A stretch of DNA of 64,000 bases, taken from positions 124,001-188,000 of the forward strand of contig OZ241971.1 of NCBI GenBank assembly GCA_965204155.1, read 5' to 3'. Each line of letters starts with the position of its first letter. Positions within the stretch are counted from its first letter, which is position 1. The stretch is from UBA6522 sp965204155 (lineage in GTDB: Bacteria > Pseudomonadota > Gammaproteobacteria > Steroidobacterales > Rariloculaceae). Below the pieces are notes generated by a model. That model was not told the DNA's origin. It worked only from the letters and a program-made list of their open reading frames with translations, and did not search any database. Shown here piece by piece: positions 40,617 through 50,261 of this stretch. The position numbers and the translations under genes are program-made.

Positions 40617-42362
40617 TCAGTCCGCGAACTGCATGCGATAGAGGCTGCTGTAGATACCGCCACGGTCCAGAAGCTCCGCGTGGGTGCCATGCTCCACTGC
40701 CTCGCCTTCCCGGAGCACGACGATCAAGTCTGCGTTTTCCACCGTGGACAGCCTGTGGGCGATGACGAGCGTCGTGCACCCGGTCATCAGCGACTCGAGT
40801 GCCCGCTGCACGATTCGCTCCGATTCGGTATCCAGCGCCGACGTGGCTTCGTCCAGTATCAGGACGGGCGCGTTCTTGAGCACCGCCCGGGCGATGGCCA
40901 CGCGCTGCCGCTGCCCGCCGGAGAGCAGCATGCCGCGCTGCCCCACCGGCGTATCCAGCCCCTGGGGCAGTCCGGCAGCGAATTCGGTCACGAAGGCGGC
41001 CTCGGCTGCCGCCTCCACGGCCTCCCGCGGCGCATCCCCCAGCGCCCCAAGGGCAATATTGTGGGCAATGGTGTCGTCGAAGAGCAGCACATCCTGGCTG
41101 ACAAGGCTCAGTTGACGGCGCAGGTCCCTGAGCCGATATTGCCGGATGTCCACACCGTCGAGCCGCACGTCACCTGCCTCCACATCGTAGAACCGGGGCA
41201 GCAAACCAACCAGCGTGCTCTTGCCGCTGCCGGACCGCCCGACGATCGCCACCGTGCTCCCCGCCGGAACCCGCAGACTGACGTCGTGCAGCACCCGGCC
41301 CTTGGCTTCGTCGTACGTGAAGCAGGCGCCGCGAAACTCCACGTCGCCCTGCGCGCGCTCCAACCGCCGCGTTCCGGTATCCGGCTCGCCGGGTTCATCC
41401 AGCGTCTCGAACAGCGTGATACCGGCGGCGATACCCCGTTGCAGGACAGCGTTGATGTTGACGAGCCGCTTCATGGGCGTGAGCATCATGCCCAGCGCAA
41501 CCAGGAAGCCGATGAACACGGGGGCATCCAGTCCCTGCAGCAGCGTCTCCGAAAACGCCAGCGCGATCATCGCACTGACGGCGATCGTCAACGTGTACTG
41601 AGAAAGGGCATCGCCTCCTGCGCGGGTCGCCACGAGCTTCATGAACTGCCTGCGATTGTGCTCGTTGATCTCCGAGAACCGCTGTTGCTGGTGCTTCTGG
41701 CCCTCGAATACCTTCACGATCCGCGCGCCCGACAAGGCTTCCTCGGTCACCCGCGTGGCATCGCCCATGGATGTCTGGATGCGCAATCCGTAACGCCGGA
41801 ACGCGCGGCTCATGACAGCGACCAGCCCCGCGACGACCGGCGCGGCCACGGCCACCATGGCCGTCAGCAGGGGGCTGAACCAGATCATTGCACCGATTAG
41901 GACCACTACGGTCAGCGAATCGCGAATGGCGACCACCACGGCATTGGAAATGGCCTCGGCAACCTGCTCGGTGTTGTAGGTCAACTTTGATACCAGCGCA
42001 CCGGAGGAGTGGTTCTCGAAATACGAGATCGGCAGTTCCGTATAGCGCTCGAAGATCTGCGCGCGCAGGTCCCTGACCACCGACCGCCCCAGCCAGCCGA
42101 GGCCATAGACGGCGATGAAGTCCACGGTGGCGCGAACCATGAACGTGACGAACAACAGCAGCGGCACCAGCAGCGAGCCCGCGCCGCGGCCCTCGGACTC
42201 CAGCACCTCCACCACCTCGCTCATCAGGTAGGGCACGACCCCGTTGCTGCCGGCAGCCACAACCATCGCAACCATCGCGATCGGGAGCACCTTCCAGTGA
42301 GGCGCCACGTAGCTCAACAGGCGCCGGTAGACCAGCATGACTTGTGGGCGGGAATGCGGCAT
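40617..42362 (-). CDS. msbA: Lipid A export ABC transporter MsbA
   Basis: A type IV ABC half-transporter of 581 residues from ATG 42362 (a GTG at 42398 or ATG 42338 are alternatives; no start has a strong ribosome site). Six membrane segments are followed by the nucleotide-binding domain: Walker A GRSGSGKSTLVGL, signature LSGGQRQRVAIARA, Walker B VLILDEATSALD and the switch His in VIAHRLSTV. It flips core-lipid A across the inner membrane. Its first codons lie inside a 37-bp sequence that is repeated at 43675-43711. Confidence 0.95.
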   Translation of the reverse strand: MPHSRPQVMLVYRRLLSYVAPHWKVLPIAMVAMVVAAGSNGVVPYLMSEVVEVLESEGRGAGSLLVPLLLFVTFMVRATVDFIAVYGLGWLGRSVVRDLRAQIFERYTELPISYFENHSSGALVSKLTYNTEQVAEAISNAVVVAIRDSLTVVVLIGAMIWFSPLLTAMVAVAAPVVAGLVAVMSRAFRRYGLRIQTSMGDATRVTEEALSGARIVKVFEGQKHQQQRFSEINEHNRRQFMKLVATRAGGDALSQYTLTIAVSAMIALAFSETLLQGLDAPVFIGFLVALGMMLTPMKRLVNINAVLQRGIAAGITLFETLDEPGEPDTGTRRLERAQGDVEFRGACFTYDEAKGRVLHDVSLRVPAGSTVAIVGRSGSGKSTLVGLLPRFYDVEAGDVRLDGVDIRQYRLRDLRRQLSLVSQDVLLFDDTIAHNIALGALGDAPREAVEAAAEAAFVTEFAAGLPQGLDTPVGQRGMLLSGGQRQRVAIARAVLKNAPVLILDEATSALDTESERIVQRALESLMTGCTTLVIAHRLSTVENADLIVVLREGEAVEHGTHAELLDRGGIYSSLYRMQFAD

Positions 42363-42367
42363 CGGGC
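42331..42367. repeat. 37-bp direct repeat, copy 1 (msbA 5' end)
   Basis: It matches 43675-43711 at 36 of 37 positions, in the same orientation. This copy contains the first codons of msbA. The two copies bracket about 1.3 kb that holds only the Uma2 gene. Confidence 0.9.
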
Positions 42368-42570
42368 GCCCGAATAACAGCGAAGTGCGGCTCCGCACTA
42401 TAGCGCGCGCCTTGTATGCTCACAATGAAACCACCGGGATCGTGGCCTGTTCCGCCACGGATCATTGAAGTTCCAATATCGGCCCTGCGCTTGGCGCAGT
42501 CTTCAGGTGAGGGAATTTGCTGTCATTCGCCTGACAGGCTCGAAATTGGGCTGAAGGAACCTGTTTCGGC

Positions 42571-43608
42571 ATGGATGGGGAAAGGCTTGCGCGGGTAGAA
42601 TGGGGCTCGTTGAAAAGAATCAGGCTGATGAATCCTGCAGAGCCGAAACTTCACCCGACCGGTCCAGCCCTGGCGGATTGCCGGACTCCGCCTATCCTGC
42701 CGGGGCTCGAGTTCCCGGGCTGCACGCCCATCCCCTTGACGCGCTCCGATCTCGATGTTTACGAGGGCCGCCTGGAGTTCTGGGACGCCGAGGCGGCAAC
42801 GGCCTGGGTTGCCGAGCCGCCGGTGACGGCGGCCCACGAGCGCCCGTCGCATCGGCTGGCCGGGCTGGCCGAGCGCATCGCGCAGGTGCGCGGCTCGCCC
42901 ATCGCCTGCCTGGGGCCGGTGGGCCTGGTCGTGCAGGACGCGGACCGTGCCCCCCGGCGCATCATGCAGGCGGACCAGTCGCTGTACCTGCGCCCGCTGT
43001 CGGCGAACCTGCCCTGGGACGTGTCGATGGTGGTCGGCGAGCACGATTTCCCCGATGTGGTGGTGGAGGTCGATCACTCCACGGACGCGCGCAGGGGAAA
43101 GCTGAAGCTGTACGAGGCGTGGGGCTTCCCGGAGGTGTGGATTCAGGTGCCGAGCGCGGCGTCGCCGAGCCGCCCGAAGAGCCGCCTGCCGGGGTTGACC
43201 GTTTATTTGCTGGACGAAGGCGCGTACCGGGTTTCCGGAGAGAGCCGGGCGTTTCCGGGCTGGACAGCGGGTGAGATTCATGCCGCCCTGGACGAGCCGG
43301 TGCCGTCGGCTGCGACGATCGCGGTTCTGGAGCGTGTGGGCGCGGTGCTGGGCGCGCGCGAAGGTACCGGGCCGGACGACGACCCACTGATGCGCTCGCA
43401 GCGCCAGCAGGCCAGGGAGCAGAGCCTGGCAGCCCATCGGGAAACGCTGCGCCGCCTCGCGGAGCCGAAGTTCGGCAACGTGGCCGCGTCGGAATTCGCC
43501 CGCCGGCTGGAATCCGTCACCAACCCGGTACTTCTTTCCAAAGCCGGCGAACGAATCATCGCCTGCGAGACGGCGGATGAGCTGCTGGACCATCCAACTG
43601 CCCGTTAG
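42571..43608 (+). CDS. Uma2-family PD-(D/E)xK nuclease-like protein
   Basis: A 345-residue protein; ATG 42628 (MNPAEPKLHPTG) is an alternative start. The Uma2/DUF820 restriction-endonuclease-like core is clear: YEGRLEFWDAEAATAWVAEP, HRLAGLAERIAQVRG, FPDVVVEVDHSTDARRGKLKLYEAWGFPEVWIQV (acidic and lysine residues of the nuclease core). The last 60 residues (RRLESVTNPVLLSKAGERI, CETADELLDH) resemble the C-terminus of the Rpn-type protein at 56872-57924. Uma2 genes are common in accessory DNA, but their biological target is unknown. It sits between the two 37-bp direct repeats. Confidence 0.85.
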   Translation: MDGERLARVEWGSLKRIRLMNPAEPKLHPTGPALADCRTPPILPGLEFPGCTPIPLTRSDLDVYEGRLEFWDAEAATAWVAEPPVTAAHERPSHRLAGLAERIAQVRGSPIACLGPVGLVVQDADRAPRRIMQADQSLYLRPLSANLPWDVSMVVGEHDFPDVVVEVDHSTDARRGKLKLYEAWGFPEVWIQVPSAASPSRPKSRLPGLTVYLLDEGAYRVSGESRAFPGWTAGEIHAALDEPVPSAATIAVLERVGAVLGAREGTGPDDDPLMRSQRQQAREQSLAAHRETLRRLAEPKFGNVAASEFARRLESVTNPVLLSKAGERIIACETADELLDHPTAR

Positions 43609-43674
43609 CCCGAGCCAAGGCGTTTAACCGCTGGCCTGCGATCATTCGAGACGTTTGGCGAAGATCACGAACAA

Positions 43675-43711
43675 ACCAGCATGACTCGTGGGCGGGAATG
43701 CGGCATCGGGC
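43675..43711. repeat. 37-bp direct repeat, copy 2 (vestigial msbA start)
   Basis: Read on the reverse strand it still encodes MPHSRPRVMLV, the first residues of MsbA with one change, but no msbA follows. It lies between the Uma2 gene and the S9 peptidase. It marks a duplication or insertion junction. The rest of the 256-bp gap 43609-43864 shows no gene. Confidence 0.9.
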
Positions 43712-43864
43712 AGCAGCAGGCGGGGAGAGAAGTTGTTTTGACAATGCCGGTACGGATGCGTGCGAGCGTCTGCGCTGCATCATTCGCTTCTTTTAGGCAT
43801 CCTTCACGCCGGTCCCCCGGCAGATCGCGCGCGCCCCATCAGCGACTTGTTTCCAGGCACGGTT

Positions 43865-45838
43865 TCAATTCTCAGGATGCTCAGCTCTCAAGTACCGATC
43901 GAGAAAACGAACGTACGCCTCGGAAGCTGCAATCCGGTTTTCGCGTTTTCTGAACCCGTGGCCCTCGTCGGGAAACACCAGGTATTCCACCGGCACGCCG
44001 TTGTTCCGCACCGCGGCTACCAGTTCGTCGCTCTCCACCTGCAGAACGCGCGGATCGTTGGCGCCCTGCACCACGAGCATGGGTCTTGCAATCCGATGCG
44101 CATGAAACAGCGGCGAGATGCGTCGATGGCGTTCGATGTCGGTCGCAGGGTCTCCCATCTCATCGTACAGCGCTTCCCTGAATGACGCCCACCAGGGCGG
44201 GATGCTCTGAAGAGTTCGCACCCAGTTCGTGACACCGAAAATGTCGATGCCGACGTCGAAGGCATCTGGTTCGAATGCGAGCGCCGCCGCCACCATGAAG
44301 CCGCCATACGAACCACCGATAACGCCGACTCGAGTGCCGTCGATCCAGTCCTGCGATGCGAGGTACGTTCTGGCGTGGACGATATCGCCGAGATCTTCCT
44401 CGCCGTGACGCCTGTCGTCCAGATGAAAGAAAGTCTTGCCGTAACCGGAAGAGCCGCGGTTGTTCGCGGCCAGGACGGCAAAACCGTGATTCACCAGATG
44501 CTGGATCACCGCGCGGTACCCGGTCACGCTCTGGCCTCCCGGTCCCCCGTGCACCCACACCATCGCCGGCACCGGATGCTGCGCGTTTGCGCCGTGGGGT
44601 CGATAAAGAATCGACGGAATCTCGAGATCGTCGAAGCTGCGATAACGAATGATCTCGCCTCGAACCAGATGAGAGGGATCAATCTCGGGATTAAGCGCCT
44701 GTGTCAGCTGTCGCGAAGCGCCTTCGACAAGATCGACGAGATGAATGTTCGGGGGCGAGTCATCTGCGTCCACGATAAGGGCGAGCGCTGTCTCGTCGGC
44801 GGAGAAACCCACGCTGCCGAGATTGCCTTGTGGCAGCGCCGGCAGGTCCAGGTCGCTTCCGGCGCCCATGTCGTGCAGCGTGAGCTGGGTTGTCGCATCC
44901 GCGTTGATTGCTGACACCCGGTAGCGACCTGACGGCGAGTAGTCGACGTAGCTGACATCCCAGGGCGCCTCGATCAGCCGCGATCGCGTGCCGTTCTGAA
45001 GATCATACCGCCACGCCTGGCGGAACTCGCCGTGTTCATCCGTCCCGTACACCAGATATCGGCTGTCTGGTGTGAAATCAAACGTCCGATGCTCGATGTT
45101 CCCGGCGTGTGCGGTAATCAGAACCGGAGTCTGCGGTTCACGGCCAAGATCGACGAGGTAGATGTCGGAATCGGCGCTGGTTCGCGGCTTGTCCAGTGCC
45201 AGCCAGCGCCCGTCCGGGCTGAGGTCTGCGATCTCGAAACCGGTGTTCTCGTAGAGTAGTTCGCGTTCGTAGTCGGCCGTCGCGTAGCGGTACAGATCGA
45301 AGTTTCGTTGATCGCGCTCGGTGGAAAGAACGAAAAAGCTCGCTCTGTCTGCACTCCATTTGAAGAACGACGCCTTCAACGCGTCTCCCGGCGTCAGATC
45401 GCGAACACGGCCATCAGCCTCGCGGACGAAGACGTGATTGAGTTCGTCGCCGCCGTTGTCGGCGGTGTAGAGGATTCGATCATCGTCGGGGAACCAGCTA
45501 AGCGCGAAGATCGCGTCGTCTTCGGAGTGCGTCAGCGGCTGCGGTGGCGTCCCATCAAGTGGCAGTACCCAGGCGTTGTAGACTCCGGTCTGATCCGAAG
45601 AGATGAGCAATGAACGGTCGTCGGAGGAAAATGCCCGGCCTTCCGGCGGCACCAGATCGTAGCTTGTGGTTTCGTAAAAGGCTCGCGCGCTGTATCTCGG
45701 GACGGATACCGGTTCCGCAGACTGCGGCGACTCGGCTGGCGACTCAGCCATATGTTCTCCGCAAGCCGCAACAAACAGGCTGGTGAAAATCCACAGAACG
45801 TTTCCAATAAATCTGGATGGTGCTCCGGAGCTTGCCAT
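43865..45838 (-). CDS. S9-family prolyl oligopeptidase-like lipoprotein
   Basis: A 657-residue protein with a lipoprotein-type signal (SLFVAACGEHM, lipobox VAAC). The N-terminal two-thirds is a beta-propeller with repeated SxDGRW/SPSGRY blades. The C-terminal alpha/beta-hydrolase has the nucleophile GGSYGG, the Asp in NDPRV and the His in DEGHGF. It likely cleaves short peptides or dipeptides in the periplasm. It and the Uma2 gene interrupt the usual proximity of comEC and msbA. Confidence 0.92.
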   Translation of the reverse strand: MASSGAPSRFIGNVLWIFTSLFVAACGEHMAESPAESPQSAEPVSVPRYSARAFYETTSYDLVPPEGRAFSSDDRSLLISSDQTGVYNAWVLPLDGTPPQPLTHSEDDAIFALSWFPDDDRILYTADNGGDELNHVFVREADGRVRDLTPGDALKASFFKWSADRASFFVLSTERDQRNFDLYRYATADYERELLYENTGFEIADLSPDGRWLALDKPRTSADSDIYLVDLGREPQTPVLITAHAGNIEHRTFDFTPDSRYLVYGTDEHGEFRQAWRYDLQNGTRSRLIEAPWDVSYVDYSPSGRYRVSAINADATTQLTLHDMGAGSDLDLPALPQGNLGSVGFSADETALALIVDADDSPPNIHLVDLVEGASRQLTQALNPEIDPSHLVRGEIIRYRSFDDLEIPSILYRPHGANAQHPVPAMVWVHGGPGGQSVTGYRAVIQHLVNHGFAVLAANNRGSSGYGKTFFHLDDRRHGEEDLGDIVHARTYLASQDWIDGTRVGVIGGSYGGFMVAAALAFEPDAFDVGIDIFGVTNWVRTLQSIPPWWASFREALYDEMGDPATDIERHRRISPLFHAHRIARPMLVVQGANDPRVLQVESDELVAAVRNNGVPVEYLVFPDEGHGFRKRENRIAASEAYVRFLDRYLRAEHPEN

Positions 45839-45999
45839 GCCGGGATTCTAGCCCAGAAAACGGGATGGTTCACAGCTCGCGCTCGGATTGACGTGCTATC
45901 CAATTGACGGCGCGATGCAAGGGAGCATGCTTGACCAAATTGGTCGACCGAAGTGAACAACATCCAATGTTCGCTGCACCTGGACGTTCATGAGTCAGG

Positions 46000-48321
46000 T
46001 CAGTTCCAATATCGACGCTGCCTGGCACGCTGTCCTTGCACTTGAACGGGCTTGCCGGGCTCGAATATCACCCGAACTGCGCCCGTATCGCCAGTCGACA
46101 TGATCGCCGCCGCAGCGCCCTGCCAGCGTTGGACGACCTGCGGTTTCGGGAACCCCCAGTGGTTCAGATGGCCGGCGGAGTTGATCGCGTAGCTGGCTCC
46201 AACGGCGCCGACGAGCGCAGACGAAGACGAAGTCGCGCTGCCGTGATGGGGTACGACGACGACATCGCTGGACAGCGCGGCGGCATCGGCCATGAGCGCG
46301 CGTTCTCCGGCCTTCTCCACATCACCCGTCAGCAGCAGGCTGCCGGCAAGCGTGACGACCTTGAGCACACAGGAACTGTCGTTTCCTCGGTGGTGAAACG
46401 CCGGATAGGGATGCAGGACCTCGAAGTGCACTTCATCCCACGTCCAGGCCTGCCCGGTCTGGCAGATCTCCCCGCCCGGCAGTTCCACATCCGGCCCCAT
46501 GACCAATCTGGCTTCGGGAAATGCTTCCAGCACGGCCGGCACGCCGCCCGCGTGATCGTTGTCTGAGTGGCTGACCATCACCATATCCAGCGATTTCCAC
46601 GACTTCGCGCGCATGGCCGGGAGGACTATTTCCCGGCCGGTGTCGAATCCGGAGCGGTACAGCGCCCCGGCATCGTAGAGCAGCGTGTGGGAACGGGTTT
46701 CGACCAGCACCGCCAATCCGTGGCCCACGTCGAGGACGTCGACCTCGGCACCCCCCTTGTCGGGTCGAGCCGGCTCCCACCAGAGGATCGGCACCAGCGT
46801 CAGCCACGCCAGGTTGCGGGCAGGCAGGGGAAACGCCGCCAGCGCCGCGGCGGTACCCAGGGCAGCGCCCCCCAGAACCCAAAGCGGCGGAGGCGCCAGG
46901 AGGACCGAGGACCCGGGCCATTCACCGGCCGCGGCCATGAGGTCCCACGTCCATTGCATGGGGAAACCGGCGAGAGCGACCAGATGCTCCCCCGCCGGAT
47001 GCAACTGCACCACAGCCGCGGAAGCCAGCGTCAGCGGCACCAACACGAAGCTGAACAGGGGAATGGCAATGACGTTGACAAGGGGCGAGATCAGTGAAAC
47101 CTGGTTGAAGAACAGTGCCGTGACCGGTACCAGACCCAGGCTCATGCACCATTGCACGCGTGCGATAGTGGCAACCGGACGCAATGCGCCGCGCGCCTGT
47201 CCGCGTGCCTGCTCGCTGCGCGCCAGTTGCCAGAGCAGCGCCACCGCGACGAACGACAACCAGAACGAGGCGCTTAGCGGCGCAACCGGATCCCACGCAA
47301 CCACCAGCAGAACGGCAGCCGAAAGCCCGCTGGACATGCTCACCGAACGCCGGCTGAGCAATGCCAGTTGCGCCACGATCAGCATGATCAGCGCGCGCTG
47401 CGTGGGGACGGTGAATCCGGCCAGCGCCGCGTACAGGGCCGCCGCGAGGATACTGGCCCACGCCGCCAGTTCCGCATTGCGCGTGGCTGCTTCCGCAGGC
47501 AGCCGCAAGGCCGCCCGGCGGACGACCAGAAACACCAATCCCGCCACCAGGCCGACGTGCAGGCCCGAGATCGCCACCAGGTGACTGGTGCCCGTGCGCT
47601 GCAACGTGCGCCAGTGCGAATCCTCAAACCCGAATCGTTCGCCGATACTCAGCGCCACCTGCAATGCCGCCGCGTCCGGCGTCGCCGCCGCCGCCCGTAT
47701 CGATTCGGCGAGACGGGCACGGAACATCAGCCACCGCCTTGGAATTCCGCCGGTCTCTTGCACGGCGGCGCTGCCCTCCCGGACGTATCCCGTCGCCCCA
47801 TAGCCCTCCTGAAAGAGCCACCGTGCATAGTCGAATCCGCCAGGATTCACCAGGCCGCGGGGCCGCTTGAGCCTGACAACCAGATCGAGAGCGCTGCCGG
47901 GCGCGATTGCGTCCGGCGGCGGGTCGTACCAGGTCAAACGCAGCCGGTCCGGCACGGTTCCCTCGGGTTCACCGGCCTGCACCCGAAACGAAAAGCTCAC
48001 CTGCTCCGCCGATTCGTTGGGAAAACCGTCTACCCAGCCCGATACGGCGAAGTCCTGGCCCTGAAGCTCGATCGGCAACCAGTCGGACAAGTGCGAGTGA
48101 ATGTGCCCGGCCGTCCAGACCGCCCCGGCGGCAAACCACAGCAGCCACCGCCAGCGCGCGAACCACCAGGCGCACGCCACGGCGGCCAGCAACCCCAGGG
48201 CCTGCAGCCATCCCAAGGACTCGGGCATTCGGTGGACAATTACGGTGGCTGCCAGCCACGCCGTGGCAGCGGCGACTACGCCGCCGGACGGGACTCGCGG
48301 AAGATTCCAGGTGCGCCGCAT
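46000..48321 (-). CDS. comEC: ComEC/Rec2 DNA-uptake channel protein
   Basis: A 773-residue inner-membrane protein: an N-terminal OB-like domain (QDFAVSGWVDGFPNESAEQV), a competence domain with many membrane segments and the GLHVGLVAGL motif, and a C-terminal MBL-fold nuclease domain with intact SHSDNDHAGG and PHHGSATSSS. It forms the channel for single-stranded DNA entry in natural transformation. It follows lolD by 16 bp. No other competence genes are in the window. Confidence 0.95.
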   Translation of the reverse strand: MRRTWNLPRVPSGGVVAAATAWLAATVIVHRMPESLGWLQALGLLAAVACAWWFARWRWLLWFAAGAVWTAGHIHSHLSDWLPIELQGQDFAVSGWVDGFPNESAEQVSFSFRVQAGEPEGTVPDRLRLTWYDPPPDAIAPGSALDLVVRLKRPRGLVNPGGFDYARWLFQEGYGATGYVREGSAAVQETGGIPRRWLMFRARLAESIRAAAATPDAAALQVALSIGERFGFEDSHWRTLQRTGTSHLVAISGLHVGLVAGLVFLVVRRAALRLPAEAATRNAELAAWASILAAALYAALAGFTVPTQRALIMLIVAQLALLSRRSVSMSSGLSAAVLLVVAWDPVAPLSASFWLSFVAVALLWQLARSEQARGQARGALRPVATIARVQWCMSLGLVPVTALFFNQVSLISPLVNVIAIPLFSFVLVPLTLASAAVVQLHPAGEHLVALAGFPMQWTWDLMAAAGEWPGSSVLLAPPPLWVLGGAALGTAAALAAFPLPARNLAWLTLVPILWWEPARPDKGGAEVDVLDVGHGLAVLVETRSHTLLYDAGALYRSGFDTGREIVLPAMRAKSWKSLDMVMVSHSDNDHAGGVPAVLEAFPEARLVMGPDVELPGGEICQTGQAWTWDEVHFEVLHPYPAFHHRGNDSSCVLKVVTLAGSLLLTGDVEKAGERALMADAAALSSDVVVVPHHGSATSSSSALVGAVGASYAINSAGHLNHWGFPKPQVVQRWQGAAAAIMSTGDTGAVRVIFEPGKPVQVQGQRARQRRYWN

Positions 48322-48337
48322 GGCTTGCTGCCCGCCT

Positions 48338-49021
48338 TCAGTTCAGCGCGTACAACACTCCGTCGCGCAGTTCCAGCGTTCGATCCATGCGGGCAGCCAG
48401 GTCCGGATCGTGCGTTACGACCACCAGGCTGGTGCCCAGGTCCGCGTTGAGTTCGAGCATGAGGTCGAATACCCGGGCGCCGGTGGGGCGATCCAGGTTG
48501 CCGGTGGGCTCATCGGCCAGTACCACGGCGGGGCGGGTCACCAGCGCTCGCGCTACGGCGGTCCGCTGGCGTTCGCCGCCGGATAGTTGCCCGGGCCGAT
48601 GTGTCAGCCGTTCCTCGAGGCCCACGCGCACGAGCAATTCCTCGGCTCGGGCGGCGGCCTCCGCCGGCGCATCGCCCCGGACCAGCAAGGGCATGGCCAC
48701 GTTCTCCAGCGTGCTGAACTCCGGCAGCAGGTGATGGAACTGGTAGACAAACCCTAGCGCCCGGTTGCGCAGCGCGCCCCTGCGGTTGTTGCTCAATCGG
48801 GTCATCGCCTCGCCGCACACCCGGACCTCGCCCGCGGTGGCCTTGTCCAGGCCGCCCAGCAACTGCAGCAGCGTACTCTTGCCGGAACCCGAGGCGCCGA
48901 CAATGGCGACACGATCCCCGGTATCCACGCTCAGATCCACCCCGCGCAGGACTTCGAGCGTGCGGCCGGCTTCCGTGAAATGCTTGACCAGGCCTTCGAC
49001 TGCGAGCACCGGTTCATTCAT
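48338..49021 (-). CDS. lolD: Lipoprotein-releasing ABC ATPase LolD
   Basis: The ATG at 49021, overlapping the lolE stop by 8 bp, gives 227 residues. Walker A GASGSGKSTLLQLLGGLD, Q-loop VYQFHHLLPEFSTLENV, signature LSGGERQRTAVARAL and Walker B VVLADEPTGNLD are intact. It powers release of outer-membrane lipoproteins to LolA. Confidence 0.96.
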   Translation of the reverse strand: MNEPVLAVEGLVKHFTEAGRTLEVLRGVDLSVDTGDRVAIVGASGSGKSTLLQLLGGLDKATAGEVRVCGEAMTRLSNNRRGALRNRALGFVYQFHHLLPEFSTLENVAMPLLVRGDAPAEAAARAEELLVRVGLEERLTHRPGQLSGGERQRTAVARALVTRPAVVLADEPTGNLDRPTGARVFDLMLELNADLGTSLVVVTHDPDLAARMDRTLELRDGVLYALN

Positions 49022-50261
49022 GGCGCAAAGCCTCCACCGGCGGTTGCCTGGATGCGCTGAACGCGGGATACAACGTGGCCGAAATCGCCAGCACAACGGC
49101 GAGCACGGCAATCTGAATCACCTCTGCGGGGCGAATGTCCGTCGGCAGGTCGCTGATGAAGTACACCTCTTCCGACAGCAGGTCGATGCCCAGCACGGTC
49201 TCGAGGATTGCCACCATGCCGCCCAGTTGGCTGGCGATGAGGATTCCCAGCGCGACGCCGAATGCCGTACCGATCACGCCGATCATCGTGCCCTGGGTCG
49301 CGAACAGTGCGGTGATGCTGCGCGAGGAGGCGCCGAAACTCTGCAGAATGGCGATGTCCGAGCGCTTGTCGCGCACCACCATGACGAGGGTGGACAGGAT
49401 GTTGAATACCGCCACCGCGATCACCAGGGAAAAGATGACGAACATGATGGACTTGGTGAGCTGGATGGACCGGAAGAAATTGACGTGCTGCCCGGTCCAG
49501 TCCCCGATGTAGAACCCGCCGCCCAGAGCCCGGGCCAGGTCCAGCGCGACACTGCCCGCCCGGAAGATATCCGCAACCGCAAGGCGCAGCCCGGTAGCCT
49601 CGCCGCCAGTGCGGAACAACCGTGCAGCGTCTTCCAGGTGAATGTAGACGAGCCCGCGATCGTACTCGAACATGCCGGCCTCGAACGTACCGGCGATGTG
49701 CAAGACCCGCGTCCGGGGCGTCAGGCCCACGGGCGTGACCGTGCCCTGGGCCAGGATAAGGACCACGGAGTCGCCGACGCCGACATCCAGTTCCTCTGCA
49801 AGCGCAGTGCCGATGAGCGTCCGGTAGGCCCCCTGCTGAAGGTCTTCCAGGCTGCCTTGCCCGAGTAGCGTTTCAATCACCGACACGTCGGACTCAAGCT
49901 CAGGGTCGATACCGCGCACCTGGACGCCCGCAAGCGCTTCCTCGGCCATCAACAAACCCTGGCCGTCCACATAGGGCGCCGCGCCGATCACGTCCGGGCT
50001 CGCCAGAACGCTGTCACGCATGCTCCGCCAATCCTCGAGCGGCGCATCCACCCCGCTGATCGTCGCGTGGGACACGATGTTGAGAATTCTTTGCCGCAGC
50101 TCATGTTCAAATCCGTTCATTACCGAGAGCACGACAATTAATACCGCGACTGCAAGGCCGATGCCTACCATCGAAACCAGCGATATGAACGAGATAAAGC
50201 CGTTTTTGCCCCGCACACGCAGGTAACGCAGGGCCATGGAAATCTCATAGGGCTGTCTCAT
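49014..50261 (-). CDS. lolE: Lipoprotein-releasing permease LolE
   Basis: A 415-residue FtsX-type permease with four membrane segments: the N-terminal ISLVSMVGIGLAVAVLIVVLSVMNGFE motif, a large periplasmic domain, and KSIMFVIFSLVIAVAVFNILSTLVM in the C-terminal half. It is a paralogue of the overlapping upstream gene (4-bp ATGA overlap). Which of the two is LolC or LolE is assigned by order only. Confidence 0.93.
   Translation of the reverse strand: MRQPYEISMALRYLRVRGKNGFISFISLVSMVGIGLAVAVLIVVLSVMNGFEHELRQRILNIVSHATISGVDAPLEDWRSMRDSVLASPDVIGAAPYVDGQGLLMAEEALAGVQVRGIDPELESDVSVIETLLGQGSLEDLQQGAYRTLIGTALAEELDVGVGDSVVLILAQGTVTPVGLTPRTRVLHIAGTFEAGMFEYDRGLVYIHLEDAARLFRTGGEATGLRLAVADIFRAGSVALDLARALGGGFYIGDWTGQHVNFFRSIQLTKSIMFVIFSLVIAVAVFNILSTLVMVVRDKRSDIAILQSFGASSRSITALFATQGTMIGVIGTAFGVALGILIASQLGGMVAILETVLGIDLLSEEVYFISDLPTDIRPAEVIQIAVLAVVLAISATLYPAFSASRQPPVEALRHE

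Noticed and set aside
42331..43711. Insertion sequence around the Uma2 gene
   Set aside because: There is no transposase and no terminal inverted repeats, and a 37-bp duplication is far longer than usual target-site duplications.
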